Below, one piece after another: positions 53,922 to 63,282 of a stretch of 64,000 nt of DNA. The first letter of the stretch is position 1; each line of letters starts with the position of its first letter. The DNA is from Hyphomicrobiales bacterium (GTDB taxonomy: Bacteria > Pseudomonadota > Alphaproteobacteria > Rhizobiales > Rhizobiaceae): the NCBI GenBank assembly GCA_900469955.1, contig UBYX01000028.1, forward strand, positions 49,641-113,640. Reading direction: 5' to 3'. A program made the translations under genes and the position numbers. The notes beneath the pieces are model-generated. The model was given only the letters and a program-made list of their open reading frames with translations. It made no database searches and was not told where the DNA came from.

Positions 53922-55190
53922 ATGGAGGTTTCATTGGAATGGAATGAGGAAGTCGCCCGAGAAGAAGAAAAAGACACACTTCTAAGGAAAAAAGCAGACA
54001 GGCGTATAAGAAATACACTCGCTGCACAGAGAAGTAGGCAAAGAAAAGTTGACAAACTAGCTTCTTTGGAGCAGGATCTTGATAAAGCCAAGGAACATCT
54101 CAATGCGATACACGAGAAGCTTTCACGACTTGATGAGTATCTTAAAGAGCGCGGGATTGACTTAGAACAATTTGTGTCCCAGCCATGGAAATTTTCCGTA
54201 GTTTCGAACGCACATTTCGCGTCGCTTGCTGGCAACACTGCTGCCCGGACTTCGCCTCAGCTCGACCCTGCTCAATTAAGCGATTTGTCGGCTCCATCGA
54301 GCTATTCGGCAGGACCGGGACAGCATCATCTGAATCAAGGTCCTATGGACAATCGAGCCTATCAAATGGGCTCAGCCGTCAATTCACAAGACGCTTCTAA
54401 CGATTTTGAGGGAGAGGGAAACCATCAGCGAATTGCAGCTTCCTATGATCTTGAAGGCGATCAACTTTTTTCGTCTTCCCAATCTCACGATATTTTAGAT
54501 CAGCGGATAGAAGACCCTAGTTTTCAGTACCCTGCAGGTTTTGTTGCGGCGTCAGGACAACATCAAACCAATCTGCCACCCAATGACATTTCAGGCTATA
54601 ACTCTGAGGCATACGCGCACGGTCTGTCCAACCCCGGGCCTAAAGGGTTAGGGGATTCTGACCTTTTCTCTACGGCCAGCCTCGGTTATGACGCCACACC
54701 CACGCATGCCTCGCTTCAGGCGGCGGTTGATCCCAGCACGCACTTATTGACGGAAGGTGGGGCAAACGATCCTTTTCTGAAGGAGACGGATCGGTTTTTT
54801 GATAGTCCGGACAATCGCGGTGCAGAGCCTCTCGTAAGACGCCAGTCGGCAGCGGAGCTGCCGAGCCCCGTCCGAGAACAACCTGCGTCTTTTCCGGTGC
54901 AAGAGGATCTTATAACGCAGATAGAGAAATTTTATGCCAACTTGGATAATGAAGGAACATTTTCCGGAGAACAGGCTTCTACAACAGAAACAGGTGGCAC
55001 CAGCATAAAACGAGCTGGGTCGCCTTTGCAGCGAACTCCTGGAACACCAAAAATCCAAAGGTTGGGCGTCTCGCCAGAGAGGTCTGATGAAGATCACTTG
55101 CTTCACCCCGAAACCTCTGTCAAAGATCCTGTTCATAGCTGGAAATTGCGAGGGCTGTCCGCACGTCCTGGGGGTCGGGAGGGACGCTGA
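53922..55190 (+). CDS. Eukaryote-like bZIP protein, candidate translocated effector
   Basis: 422 aa. Residues 27-42 form a bZIP basic region with the invariant N-x7-R spacing (N31, R39) in RNTLAAQRSRQRK, close to fungal GCN4/CPC1-type factors. It continues into a leucine zipper with L53, L60, L67, L74 and L49, A56, I63, L70 in a/d positions. The next 300 residues are Ser/Gln/Asn/acidic and look disordered, like an activation region. The C-terminus is arginine-rich (KLRGLSARPGGREGR), compatible with a VirB/D4 export signal. Start is ATG 53922, or TTG 53934, which is better spaced from GGAGG. A vir box precedes it. Bacterial bZIPs are exceptional; a host-directed transcription factor mimic is proposed. 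Confidence 0.85.
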   Translation: MEVSLEWNEEVAREEEKDTLLRKKADRRIRNTLAAQRSRQRKVDKLASLEQDLDKAKEHLNAIHEKLSRLDEYLKERGIDLEQFVSQPWKFSVVSNAHFASLAGNTAARTSPQLDPAQLSDLSAPSSYSAGPGQHHLNQGPMDNRAYQMGSAVNSQDASNDFEGEGNHQRIAASYDLEGDQLFSSSQSHDILDQRIEDPSFQYPAGFVAASGQHQTNLPPNDISGYNSEAYAHGLSNPGPKGLGDSDLFSTASLGYDATPTHASLQAAVDPSTHLLTEGGANDPFLKETDRFFDSPDNRGAEPLVRRQSAAELPSPVREQPASFPVQEDLITQIEKFYANLDNEGTFSGEQASTTETGGTSIKRAGSPLQRTPGTPKIQRLGVSPERSDEDHLLHPETSVKDPVHSWKLRGLSARPGGREGR

Positions 55191-55389
55191 ATGCCCGGCG
55201 CTACGGAGGCAGCTGTCGAGCCGGCATACAGAGAGACTGGCGCGGGAAAGCAAACGATCGAATTGCCCTATCATGGCCCATGGGACGATTCTACACTCGT
55301 CCGGTGAAGATCCGGTTTGCGGAGTGAAAGCCAGAATGCGCGCCGATGCTTCAGGATTGATTGATATCCTGCCCACGTTGCACCTGTTG

Positions 55390-55620
55390 CCTCATGCCTG
55401 GCCATCATGCCAGATGATTTTGATCAGACCCCGCCACGCCTGAGGAACACGAATAGGTTCCCGACAGCGGCTCGCGCTTCGGTGTCTCTTACACCATCAG
55501 CGACACGCCGGGAAAGCCTTTGCGCATGCCCGTATCGCCAATCAGACCTTCCCTGCCTGTTCACGAAAAAGCTGGAGCGGGGACGCTTCATCTGTAAGCG
55601 GGTAAGCGATCCCACGTAGA
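55390..55620 (-). pseudogene. tnpB: IS66 TnpB remnants, rearranged
   Basis: On the minus strand, frames together spell GDTGMRKGFPGVSLMV, then an in-frame stop and GNLFVFLRRGG. On the plus strand CLFTKKLERGRFICKR, the C-terminus of a TnpB, lies beside it. Two oppositely oriented IS66 remnants are fused here. Confidence 0.7.
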
Positions 55621-55671
55621 CGAGGCAGCCGCAGATCGTTCATTTTCTGCATGAATCATGCGGGGAATCCT

Positions 55672-56035
55672 ATGAGCGATAGTGTGAATCAGACCCGGGC
55701 CTTTGAGATCTTGACGGCAACACCCGTACGGACAAGGCGTAAGCCACGGGATTGGTCTGCTGACGAGAAGGCTCGGCTCATTGCTGAGCCGTTGCAGCCT
55801 GCGGCGAATGTATCTGCGATCGCCCGCGCTGAGGGTCTAGATCCGTCGCAGCTTTTCGGCTGGCGCTGCAAAGCGGTAGCCTCGGGGTCTGTTGCGCCTG
55901 TCGTGAACACAGCGCATGAACGGGTGGGTTCGCACGTGTCGAGGCAGTTACTGGTTCCACGGTGGAAATCGTCATTGGTGACGTTTTGGTGCGGGTAAGC
56001 GGCGATATCGAGACCGAACATCTGCCGAAGATGGG
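55672..56035 (+). pseudogene. tnpA: IS66 TnpA, frameshifted
   Basis: MSDSVNQTRAFEILTATPVR, RRKPRDWSADEKARLIAE and NVSAIARAEGLDPSQLFGWR are an IS66 TnpA N-terminus; after about residue 90 the C-terminal VEIVIGDVLVRVSGDIETEH is in another frame. Joined at its end to the IS3 remnant before the IS21 insertion occurred. Confidence 0.85.
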
Positions 56036-56091
56036 AACGTTGTCAATACCGCGTGAATTTTCCTCAGAAGTGCCGAAGTAAAATTCCCCAA

Positions 56092-56973
56092 TTATGCCGA
56101 CGAGGACGCCAAGGAAAATTGGGTATTTTTCGGCGGCCGCCCGCGCGGCTTTTGTGGCGGAACGAATGCCGGGGGTGCGATGAGGGCTTTGGAGCGGACA
56201 TGCTCGGGCATCAGCTCGGCATGCTGGCGCAAGCGATAGCTTGAACCTTCAATCTGCACGACGACGGCATGATGAAGCAGCCTGTCGAGCAGCGCGGTGG
56301 CGACGACGGGATCGCCGAAGACATCGCCCCATTCTGCGAAGCCACGGTTTGATGTCAGGATCATCGCGCCGCGCTCATATCGTGCGTTGACGAGCTGGAA
56401 GAAGAGATTGCCTCCGCCTTGGACGACGGGCAGATATCCGATCTCGTCTACGATCAGTAGACTTGGCCTGCAGAAGAAGCGAATGCGTTCCTGAAGCCTG
56501 CCTTCCCGTTCGGAGCGGGCGAGCGAGCCGATCAGGTCGGCGAGCGTCGTGAAGTATACGCTCTTTCCGGCCTTCACGGCTTCGACGCCGAGCGCTGTGG
56601 CGAGATGGCTTTTGCCGGTTCCCGGTGGGCCAAGGAAATGAATCGCTTCGTGACGATCGACAAAGCCGAGCTGTGCCAGGGTGAAGATGCGGTCGCGATC
56701 AAGGGAAGGCTGGAAGGTAAAGTCGAAACCAGCAAGGGTCTTGATCGTCGCCAGCCTGCCCATTCTCAAGGCGGTCTTGATGCGGCTGTTCTCACGCAGT
56801 GTCAGTTCTTCGGACAGCAGAATATCGATGGCTTCGAGCGCCGAGAGTTCACCGTGCTCGAGACGGCGCACGACATGGTCGAGAGCTTCCAGTGCACGTG
56901 GCATCTTCAGGCCGACGAGATCATGACGGATCCGATCGATCATGGAGGGAATGGCATCGAGGGCCGCACTCAT
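56092..56973 (-). CDS. istB: IstB, AAA+ helper ATPase of IS21 family
   Basis: 293 aa from ATG 56973. Walker A LGPPGTGKSHLATAL, Walker B LLIVDEIGYLP and the arginine-bearing ILTSNRGFAEWGDVFGDP. Directs target capture for IstA. Overlaps the istA end. Confidence 0.93.
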   Translation of the reverse strand: MSAALDAIPSMIDRIRHDLVGLKMPRALEALDHVVRRLEHGELSALEAIDILLSEELTLRENSRIKTALRMGRLATIKTLAGFDFTFQPSLDRDRIFTLAQLGFVDRHEAIHFLGPPGTGKSHLATALGVEAVKAGKSVYFTTLADLIGSLARSEREGRLQERIRFFCRPSLLIVDEIGYLPVVQGGGNLFFQLVNARYERGAMILTSNRGFAEWGDVFGDPVVATALLDRLLHHAVVVQIEGSSYRLRQHAELMPEHVRSKALIAPPAFVPPQKPRGRPPKNTQFSLASSSA

Positions 56974-58234
56974 GGGCGGTTCTCCTGGCCAGGACTTTGC
57001 CGACAGCGTCGTAGAAGGCGAGCGACCGCTGCAGCACGGTGTCGCCGGCGGGCTTGACGACAATGGCGTCGTCGGGCGTCCGGGACCGATGTCGCTGGGC
57101 GAATGCTTGTCGATGGTCAGGATGAACCCGGCGTTGTTTACGACCTTCCAGGACAGGATGAGCCGCAATGAGAATGCCGTTCTCGAAGATGCAGACCTCG
57201 TCGGCGAGAGAATGGACTTCCACCATTCGGCTTCGCGTCGCATCCGGAACGCTGTAGGTGTTTCCGCCGACGCTGACCATGCCTTCCCGCGACACCCGGC
57301 GCTCCAGCTTCAGAACGGATTTGAACGGTGCCAGCGGTAACGGTCGCAGATGTGCCCGCTCCTCGGCAAAGGCCTCATGGACGATGCGCAGAGTCGTGGC
57401 GTGCTTCCTTGAATTGGCGACGGTATCCAACCAGTGCCGAAGCTGGGCGTTCAGGTGATCGAGATTGCGGAATGATCGGGCCAGGAAGAAGTCTTCGCGA
57501 ATATAACGGAACGGCCGCTCGACCTTGCCCTTCGTCTTGGCACGATAAGGTTTGCAAGCCCTCGGATGGAAACCATAGTGGCGCGCCAGGTCGATCAGTG
57601 CGCGATTATAGACAATGCCCTCTGTTTGACCTTCGCCGATGACGGCCGTCTTCATCCGGTCGTAAAGCCCCTCCCGCGGCGCGCCGCCAATGGCTTCGAA
57701 AGCTGCGATGTGGCAACGCAGGACGGTCGGCAGGTTCTGATGCATGACGAAGCGCGCCCAGATGAGACGGCTGTGCCCCAGTACCATCGAGAACAACCAG
57801 ACGATCCTTGGGGTCGTCGGCTCGTCGGTGAAGACAACATGGAACTGGGCGAAATCGACCTGAGCCTGCTCGCCGGGCGGCGTCTCGAACCGAACCTCGA
57901 AGCCCTGACTAGCCGCGGGCCGTACATCGCGCAGAAAATCCGTCACAGCCGTGTAGCCGCCAGTATAACCCCGTTCACGCAGCTCTCGAAATAATCGACT
58001 GCCGGTCAGGCCGGGATAGGACTTTACCCGCTCCCGAAGATATGGAGCAAACGGGTCGATGACTGTTGCCCGAGGCTTTCTTGGACCATAGGCCGGTGCC
58101 TCAAGGCCTCGTTCAATGTATTTGCGCACCGTCTTGCGGTCGATGCCTGTTTCTCTGGAAATGGCTGACACCGTCAGGCCCTGCTGATGCAGATCCAGGA
58201 TCATGATCGTCTCCCTCAGCTTGATCACCAACAT
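56921..58234 (-). CDS. istA: IstA, IS21-family DDE transposase
   Basis: 437 aa from ATG 58234 (GGGAGGGGG upstream). N-terminal HTH (LTVSAISRETGIDRKTVRKY) and an integrase-core domain with AQVDFAQFHVVF, EGLYDRMKTAV and KGKVERPFRYIRED, giving the D-D-E triad. Followed by istB with a 53-base overlap. Confidence 0.93.
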   Translation of the reverse strand: MLVIKLRETIMILDLHQQGLTVSAISRETGIDRKTVRKYIERGLEAPAYGPRKPRATVIDPFAPYLRERVKSYPGLTGSRLFRELRERGYTGGYTAVTDFLRDVRPAASQGFEVRFETPPGEQAQVDFAQFHVVFTDEPTTPRIVWLFSMVLGHSRLIWARFVMHQNLPTVLRCHIAAFEAIGGAPREGLYDRMKTAVIGEGQTEGIVYNRALIDLARHYGFHPRACKPYRAKTKGKVERPFRYIREDFFLARSFRNLDHLNAQLRHWLDTVANSRKHATTLRIVHEAFAEERAHLRPLPLAPFKSVLKLERRVSREGMVSVGGNTYSVPDATRSRMVEVHSLADEVCIFENGILIAAHPVLEGRKQRRVHPDHRQAFAQRHRSRTPDDAIVVKPAGDTVLQRSLAFYDAVGKVLARRTAHECGPRCHSLHDRSDPS

Positions 58235-58273
58235 CCCCCTCCCGACCATCGGAAGGAGTATCGGCGATGACGC

Positions 58274-58313
58274 GCCGCCGGTCTTCCGGGGCGCGCCCCG
58301 GAAGACCGGCGGC
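58274..58313. repeat. 40-bp perfect palindrome upstream of istA
   Basis: A 20-base arm starting GCCGCCGGTCTTCC is followed directly by its exact complement, ending 40 bases before the istA start. In RNA it would be a very stable hairpin, perhaps shielding istA from readthrough transcription. Confidence 0.8.
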
Positions 58314-58342
58314 CGCAGCACCTGGGGAAGATTCAAACGGCA

Positions 58343-58744
58343 CTAATGGGGAGTATTGATCCGGTACTCACAAACGTAGGTTATGTCCATTGCCGAGACC
58401 TGGTTGGGCCGAGTCACCGTCAGCTTGCGCAGGAGGTAGGGATGGATTTTGTGCCCAAGTGCCGGTTTCGATGTGTTCGGGCGACGGTAGATCGCTTCGA
58501 TGCCCATCTTCTTCATCAGCGTTGCGACGTGCAGCCGCCCAGTTTCCAGCCCTTCTCCCCTCAAGAGCCCCTGCAACATCCAACTTCCGGCAAAGGGGTA
58601 GTCGAGATGTAGTTCATCGATCAGGTGCATCAGAGCCAGATCGCCGTCAGACACCGGACGAGGCAGATAATAGACACTGCCCCGGCTGAAGCCGAGAAGC
58701 TTCGCCTGGCGCACGACGGAGAGTTTATGCTTGCGGTCGATCAT
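58343..58744 (-). pseudogene. IS3-family OrfB transposase, truncated
   Basis: MIDRKHKLSVVRQAKLLGFS, YPFAGSWMLQGLLRGEGL and VTRPNQVSAMDITYV form the N-terminal part of an IS3 OrfB, ending at the first catalytic Asp. The remaining codons come from the IS21 end. Before IS21 insertion the frame continued only to about DITYVP, where it met an IS66 remnant. Confidence 0.88.
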
Positions 58745-59088
58745 TTCTTTCCGCCTAGCAATCCCGCCTTCCCGAGCGCACCGGATATCGAAGCAGGGAC
58801 CGTGGCCCCAGTGGTGGCCGCGTAAGCCCGAAGCGGAGCATCGTTCTCCAGTGTCAGTTCGCCGATCTTGCCGTGCAATGTTTTGACATCGACGGTTGGA
58901 CCCGCCGGTTCCGCCTTCGCTTCATCGCCGAAAACGCCTGTCGCCCCCTCAAGGAGCTGGTCTTTCCACTGCTTGATCTGGTTGGCGTGCACGTCAAACT
59001 CCACCAGCGTCTGCTCGCCTCGAATGGCGGCGAGCGCCACGTTTGCCTCGAAAGCCGGGCTATGGTTCCGCCGCAGTCGTCTCGTCAT
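58741..59088 (-). pseudogene. IS3-family OrfA, degenerate
   Basis: MTRRLRRNHSPAFEANVALA, QIKQWKDQLLEGATGVFG and DVKTLHGKIGELTLEND are OrfA-like. Compared with usual members it lacks residues before FDVHANQ and has an unrelated stretch (APLRAYAATTGATV) before GALGKAGLLGGKK, suggesting compensating frameshifts. Confidence 0.8.
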
Positions 59089-59137
59089 GACATCTCCTGC
59101 TCCCGGCATCTAAGCCGAAGTCAGGCAGAAACCCCAC

Positions 59138-59440
59138 TTACCCTAGCTGTGCAGATTTCCCGAGCCAGCTCTTGGTCGCCTGCAGCAAGATCCGCTTGCG
59201 CTCAAACGAAAGGTCAGCTTGGTCCGACATAGCTGCTCGCGCTTGCACAGGATCTCCATCATTCGTTCCGGGGACAGGTTGATCGGCCCGGTGAAAGTAG
59301 GCGGATCGGGAAGGAACGACCGAAAATTGCCTATCATAGTCCTCCATGAAGTCCGGCAAAAACCTGATGCCGGCCTCCATGGTATCAACGCCAGCCGGCC
59401 GCAGCTCCTTAACCAACCGGTCCTACAACGCCTGGTCCCC
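59138..59440 (-). pseudogene. ISNCY-like transposase remnant
   Basis: LRPAGVDTMEAGIRFLPDFM and EDYDRQFSVVPSR, followed in another frame by NLSPERMMEILCKREQ, resemble the middle of ISNCY-type transposases. Frameshifted and truncated. Confidence 0.6.
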
Positions 59441-59496
59441 CGATTTCGTTTGACGGCTTTAAGTGAGGTGGACAGAACAGTAACCCAATAGGCAAG

Positions 59497-61587
59497 TTAA
59501 AGGCCACGTCCACCGTCCACTTTTCTGGCGAGCAAATCCGCCCGTCCCGATAAGGGGTAATCCCGTAGCGAGTCGGCCTTCCGCAGCAATGGCTGTTCTT
59601 CGGAGACGTTGGTTTTCCCCTGCGGCTTACTGTTGTGCTCTACAGACGTGGATTGCTCGTTGATCCGCTTGAAAATATCGCCGAGGCTGCCGGGAGCGGG
59701 AGGGGGCTCTGTCGCGACTTCGCCAACTGGGCCTTGTCCACGTTCTAGCAGTGAAGGCCTCCCTTCGTTCGTTGATGCGGACGCGATGGGGGCTGACTTT
59801 GCACTAGAAGCTTCGGCTGATCTCGGGGCCTTGTCATCCCCAGACTGATTACTATTCAGGAAGTCACTCAAATTTCCATGACCCAGTGCTGTGACGTTGC
59901 TCGACTCGGAGTTGTTAGAACGTCCACTGTTGATACGGTCGAGAAGCGATGGCCTGTCAGTGCTGCCCAACGCAGATGTGCGAGATGACCCGCCATTAAG
60001 CCCTTCATCACCCCGTGGAGCGATTCTAATCCTAGAGCCTTTGCTTTCGAGTGCGTCCAGATCGGACTGCAGTGTCGATGGCGCCATCCGAACACCGTTT
60101 CCGCCGTTGAGCGTGTTAGGCTCGATTGTCGTAAGTGCAAGACGACTGGATGACGCCAAGGATGCCGGGGGGTTGACATGGCCCGAAATGGCGGCGGTTG
60201 CGCTGGAAGTAAACGAGCCAATGTTTCGGCTGCCTTCGACCCCCGTATTCGCTTGAGACGATGATCGTCCTAACAGGGGGGCTGGATAAGAGAAATTGCT
60301 AGACGCACCCGTCTTTGCATGTGGGGTTGGCAGCGTTGTTATACCGCCAACTTCTACTTGAGAAAGTATGGGCATCAGGGCTGCTTTAAGTGTCTGCCTT
60401 AGCGCCGTAAGGTCGGTTGACGGCATGAGCTTCCCAAGGCTTCCAAGAACAGCATCGGTTGCTTGCGTCGTCAGAGTGGCTGCATCATGCTGCAGAGACT
60501 GGCTGGGAGCGGCCCCACCCAAATGCATATCAGTTTCTGCATCCAAACGTTGTAGTTTAACGGCTAGGGCATGATCCTCAGCAATTTGAAGCTGATTTCT
60601 GGCAACTTTCGCGGCTTCGGCAGCATCTACGACAGCGAGTGCGGCTTGTGCCTCTGGGCTCATGTTTGGCATGCCTACTGCTCTAGGATCAGACGGCCCT
60701 GTTGCAACCGACGCATGTACATGAGGGGAGTTAGCAGGTGATTGATAGGGAGGAGGTGGATGATTTGAACTTTGATAAAGCGGTGCCCGGTTCGCATAAG
60801 GTGGATTAGGAGGAAGCCGGGTCTCGTTGCGCTTGCTACCCAACCTATAGTTTTTAACGGCTTGGCTCCCATCATAGTAGGTTTCGAGGACTTTTTTGCT
60901 GATGAAGCCCCGTTCTAGGGTGATCTTACCAGGTACTGGAGCGTTGACCAGCGTACTGGCATATGGATCTCTATTACGTACTTGTGGTCCGTAGTTTCCT
61001 ATGAAACCATCGGAGTTCAATACGAACAACTGGGTATTTCCGTTCCGGCTGCGCGCCAAAACTCGGTCCCCATTTGCATCGGGCTCGGAGAGTGTCTCAG
61101 TGAGCTGAACACCACGATGCATGGTTCGGAAGTACACGCGTCGCAGTTCGCCTACAGCGTCAACCTGCCAGTGTTCTACTTCCGTCTGATCAGGAGACTG
61201 TTTCAAAGCCTCGATCAGCTTACCATGTTCATCGAAACGTCGCACCATCACCATTACACCGCTGTCTGTGGCTTGCTCTACTTTCTCAAGCCGAAACTGA
61301 GATTCACCAATGGAGGCCGGAGCATCTCGCTCGCGTAAATAGGCAGTCTCGAATCCCCCCCTGATCTCCTTGCGCCGTATCAACGCATCCGTTGGATTCG
61401 CGTCGGCTTGAAGCATTCTAAGGTCTTTCTTGTAGGCTTTAGTCTTGGAACCCATTTCGTAACGATGGCGAACACGCGCCGCCGCCGCGAGTTGCGCTTC
61501 CGCATCTCGAGCCAGTGCGGATCTCAGACGAGAAGCAAGGCCCGCATCAGATGTGCTACGACGAGTGAGTTTTTTAGAGGGGGACAT
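59497..61587 (-). CDS. VirE3-like candidate effector
   Basis: 696 aa in the position and size of virE3 (third gene after virE1- and virE2-like genes). The N-terminus is basic (LTRRSTSDAGLASRLRSALA; KAYKKDLRML), followed by a beta-rich repeated-looking domain to about residue 250 and a long Ser/Pro/Ala-rich disordered tail with PPNPPYANR and HPPPPYQSP (PPxY motifs). The C-terminus ends LSGRADLLARKVDGGRGL, compatible with a type IV secretion signal. Sequence similarity to known VirE3 is weak by eye; the call rests on synteny. GAGG lies 8 bases before the ATG. Confidence 0.55.
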   Translation of the reverse strand: MSPSKKLTRRSTSDAGLASRLRSALARDAEAQLAAAARVRHRYEMGSKTKAYKKDLRMLQADANPTDALIRRKEIRGGFETAYLRERDAPASIGESQFRLEKVEQATDSGVMVMVRRFDEHGKLIEALKQSPDQTEVEHWQVDAVGELRRVYFRTMHRGVQLTETLSEPDANGDRVLARSRNGNTQLFVLNSDGFIGNYGPQVRNRDPYASTLVNAPVPGKITLERGFISKKVLETYYDGSQAVKNYRLGSKRNETRLPPNPPYANRAPLYQSSNHPPPPYQSPANSPHVHASVATGPSDPRAVGMPNMSPEAQAALAVVDAAEAAKVARNQLQIAEDHALAVKLQRLDAETDMHLGGAAPSQSLQHDAATLTTQATDAVLGSLGKLMPSTDLTALRQTLKAALMPILSQVEVGGITTLPTPHAKTGASSNFSYPAPLLGRSSSQANTGVEGSRNIGSFTSSATAAISGHVNPPASLASSSRLALTTIEPNTLNGGNGVRMAPSTLQSDLDALESKGSRIRIAPRGDEGLNGGSSRTSALGSTDRPSLLDRINSGRSNNSESSNVTALGHGNLSDFLNSNQSGDDKAPRSAEASSAKSAPIASASTNEGRPSLLERGQGPVGEVATEPPPAPGSLGDIFKRINEQSTSVEHNSKPQGKTNVSEEQPLLRKADSLRDYPLSGRADLLARKVDGGRGL

Positions 61588-61695
61588 CTGTTAAACCTCA
61601 ATGCTATGCAGTTTGGTGACCACATTCGCCTCCCTGGAAAGCGGGTACTTCACCTGTGACAACGGGCGTACGAGCCAGCAAAGAAAGCGGTTCTA

Positions 61696-63261
61696 CTACA
61701 GCTCGAGGCTGCTGCTGCTTCTGCTTCTCTCCCTTTTGAATCCTCGGGGTGAAGGCGGCGTCATTTCGGCGTCTCCATCGCAGCTGCGCTCCGTCTTCAC
61801 GCCATCGGCACGGCTTTCCTGTTTAAAACCCCCTTGGTTATTGCCCGCGCCTCTCGAGAGCAGATCGGGCCCCGAGACAGCTTTCAGGCCTGCATCAGCC
61901 GATAATCGTGGTTCGTTATTTCCAGTATAAAGTTGCCAAACTTCCTTCTGAATCGAAGGGTGAAGAGCTTTGTCGTTGGCCTCTGCAGCAAGATTGTTCT
62001 GAACACCGTTGCGTCCTTCATTAGCACCGATAGTGGCCGCCATAAGGCAAGTTTGTGGAATCGCTTTCTCCCGCTGATTGATCGGTATACCGTCTATCGC
62101 GTTGCGGAGTTTTTCATTGTCACTGGGAATAAGTACACCTTGGTATAAGACACGAAGAAGCTTATCGTCATCGTATTTATCAAATTGGGCTCGCCTCTCT
62201 AGCTTATCATTGATATCGCCACGCAGGTTTTCAGGGTGATGTACCCAACGACCCCGGAACATTCCGTTTTGCTCCAGTAGATGAGCGACATGGTGGGGCT
62301 CTTCTCGCTGTAGGTCTTCAATTGGCTTCCACGTATTTGGGTACAGTCTGCTCCTGACATTGATACATACATGCTTGTTCTCTTCCGTTAGGCCTAACGA
62401 CAATTTCTGAGTGGCAAGGGAATTCGGTTCGTGCTCCCTCGCCAATTCCGGTGGCATCTGAACCCCATTTTCCATTGTAACCAGGACTGAAGGGATTTTC
62501 CTATTAACTGGCTCTGCGACCAGCAGCCTGAGACGCTTATCTAGTGTTCCCCAACCCGCTTGCTCGCTCATGAACTTTTCATTGTGGCTGCCGTTCGAAG
62601 TCGAAGTGACGAAGACCGTAGGCACAATCGTCGCTCCATTATGTGTATAAGAGTACCGCGCTTTCAGTTCAGCCACGGTGGTCGGCTTTACCCCTTGCAC
62701 GCCATAAATTACGCCGTCATCGTAAACTACGGTCCAATGTCCCTTATTTGAGCCAGTGGGGGTTTTATTCACGTAATCGTGGTAAAATTGCTGATGCCCG
62801 TGCAGCGTAGGTTGCAGCTTGTTTTCCCCGAATAGACGGTATTCAGGCAGTTCAACGCCTTTATCAAAGTAGGTGCCATGCGGCACCTTCTCCGATAGCC
62901 GCAGCATGTTGGGCAACCCATGTTCGCTTAAGATTTTCTTCGCTTTGACATAAGCATCGTCGCTGATCTTTTTTCCTTTTTCATCATAAAGAAAATTTGT
63001 GGTCAGAGGAACCGGAAACAAAATGCCGTTTCGCTTGTCATGGAACTCAAGCAAATGAGTTTTCAATATCTTAGATGTGATCGGACCGTTCTTATTGACG
63101 AAGTCGTTCAACCGCAACCCCCTCCAAATAGGGTTGTCTTTAGTCGCTTCGCGGGGATTGGAGATTATGATCTCATAACGCGCTTCCTTCACATCATTAT
63201 ACGTATTAAATTTCTCGCCGGAGCCAACCGTACTGAGATCAATGTCGACAAATTCTTCCAT
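61696..63261 (-). CDS. Divergent VirE2-like single-strand DNA-binding effector
   Basis: 521 aa versus about 533 for VirE2. Compared with VirE2 from memory, spaced motifs recur in order: HNEKF (226-230; VirE2 HDSKY), RKIPSVLVTM (254-263; VirE2 RQFPTATVNM) and FDKYD (360-364; VirE2 FEKFD). The tail GFKRERSRSSSSLEL parallels VirE2's Arg/Ser-rich export tail. VirE2 coats T-strand DNA and forms channels in the host. A small acidic chaperone-like gene precedes it by 21 bases, as virE1 does. AAGGA is 8 bases before the ATG. Confidence 0.65.
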   Translation of the reverse strand: MEEFVDIDLSTVGSGEKFNTYNDVKEARYEIIISNPREATKDNPIWRGLRLNDFVNKNGPITSKILKTHLLEFHDKRNGILFPVPLTTNFLYDEKGKKISDDAYVKAKKILSEHGLPNMLRLSEKVPHGTYFDKGVELPEYRLFGENKLQPTLHGHQQFYHDYVNKTPTGSNKGHWTVVYDDGVIYGVQGVKPTTVAELKARYSYTHNGATIVPTVFVTSTSNGSHNEKFMSEQAGWGTLDKRLRLLVAEPVNRKIPSVLVTMENGVQMPPELAREHEPNSLATQKLSLGLTEENKHVCINVRSRLYPNTWKPIEDLQREEPHHVAHLLEQNGMFRGRWVHHPENLRGDINDKLERRAQFDKYDDDKLLRVLYQGVLIPSDNEKLRNAIDGIPINQREKAIPQTCLMAATIGANEGRNGVQNNLAAEANDKALHPSIQKEVWQLYTGNNEPRLSADAGLKAVSGPDLLSRGAGNNQGGFKQESRADGVKTERSCDGDAEMTPPSPRGFKRERSRSSSSLEL

Positions 63262-63282
63262 CGAGAGAATCCTTAAATAAAA

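Larger units (their letters stand above)
56041..58372 (-). mobile_element. Intact IS21-family insertion sequence
   Basis: Carries istA and istB. The ends are imperfect inverted repeats: left TGTCAATACCG and, reading inward from the right, TGTGAGTACCG, with further matching at GTGCCG and TTCCCCA. It is flanked by a perfect 5-bp direct repeat AACGT (56036-56040 and 58373-58377), the expected target duplication. Both genes look complete, so the copy may be active. Confidence 0.9.

Noticed and set aside
55358..55384. A GGCAGGATAT string (minus strand) resembling the left half of a T-DNA border repeat
   Set aside because: Only the first half matches; the conserved 3' part (GTAAAC-type) is absent and it lies in IS debris.
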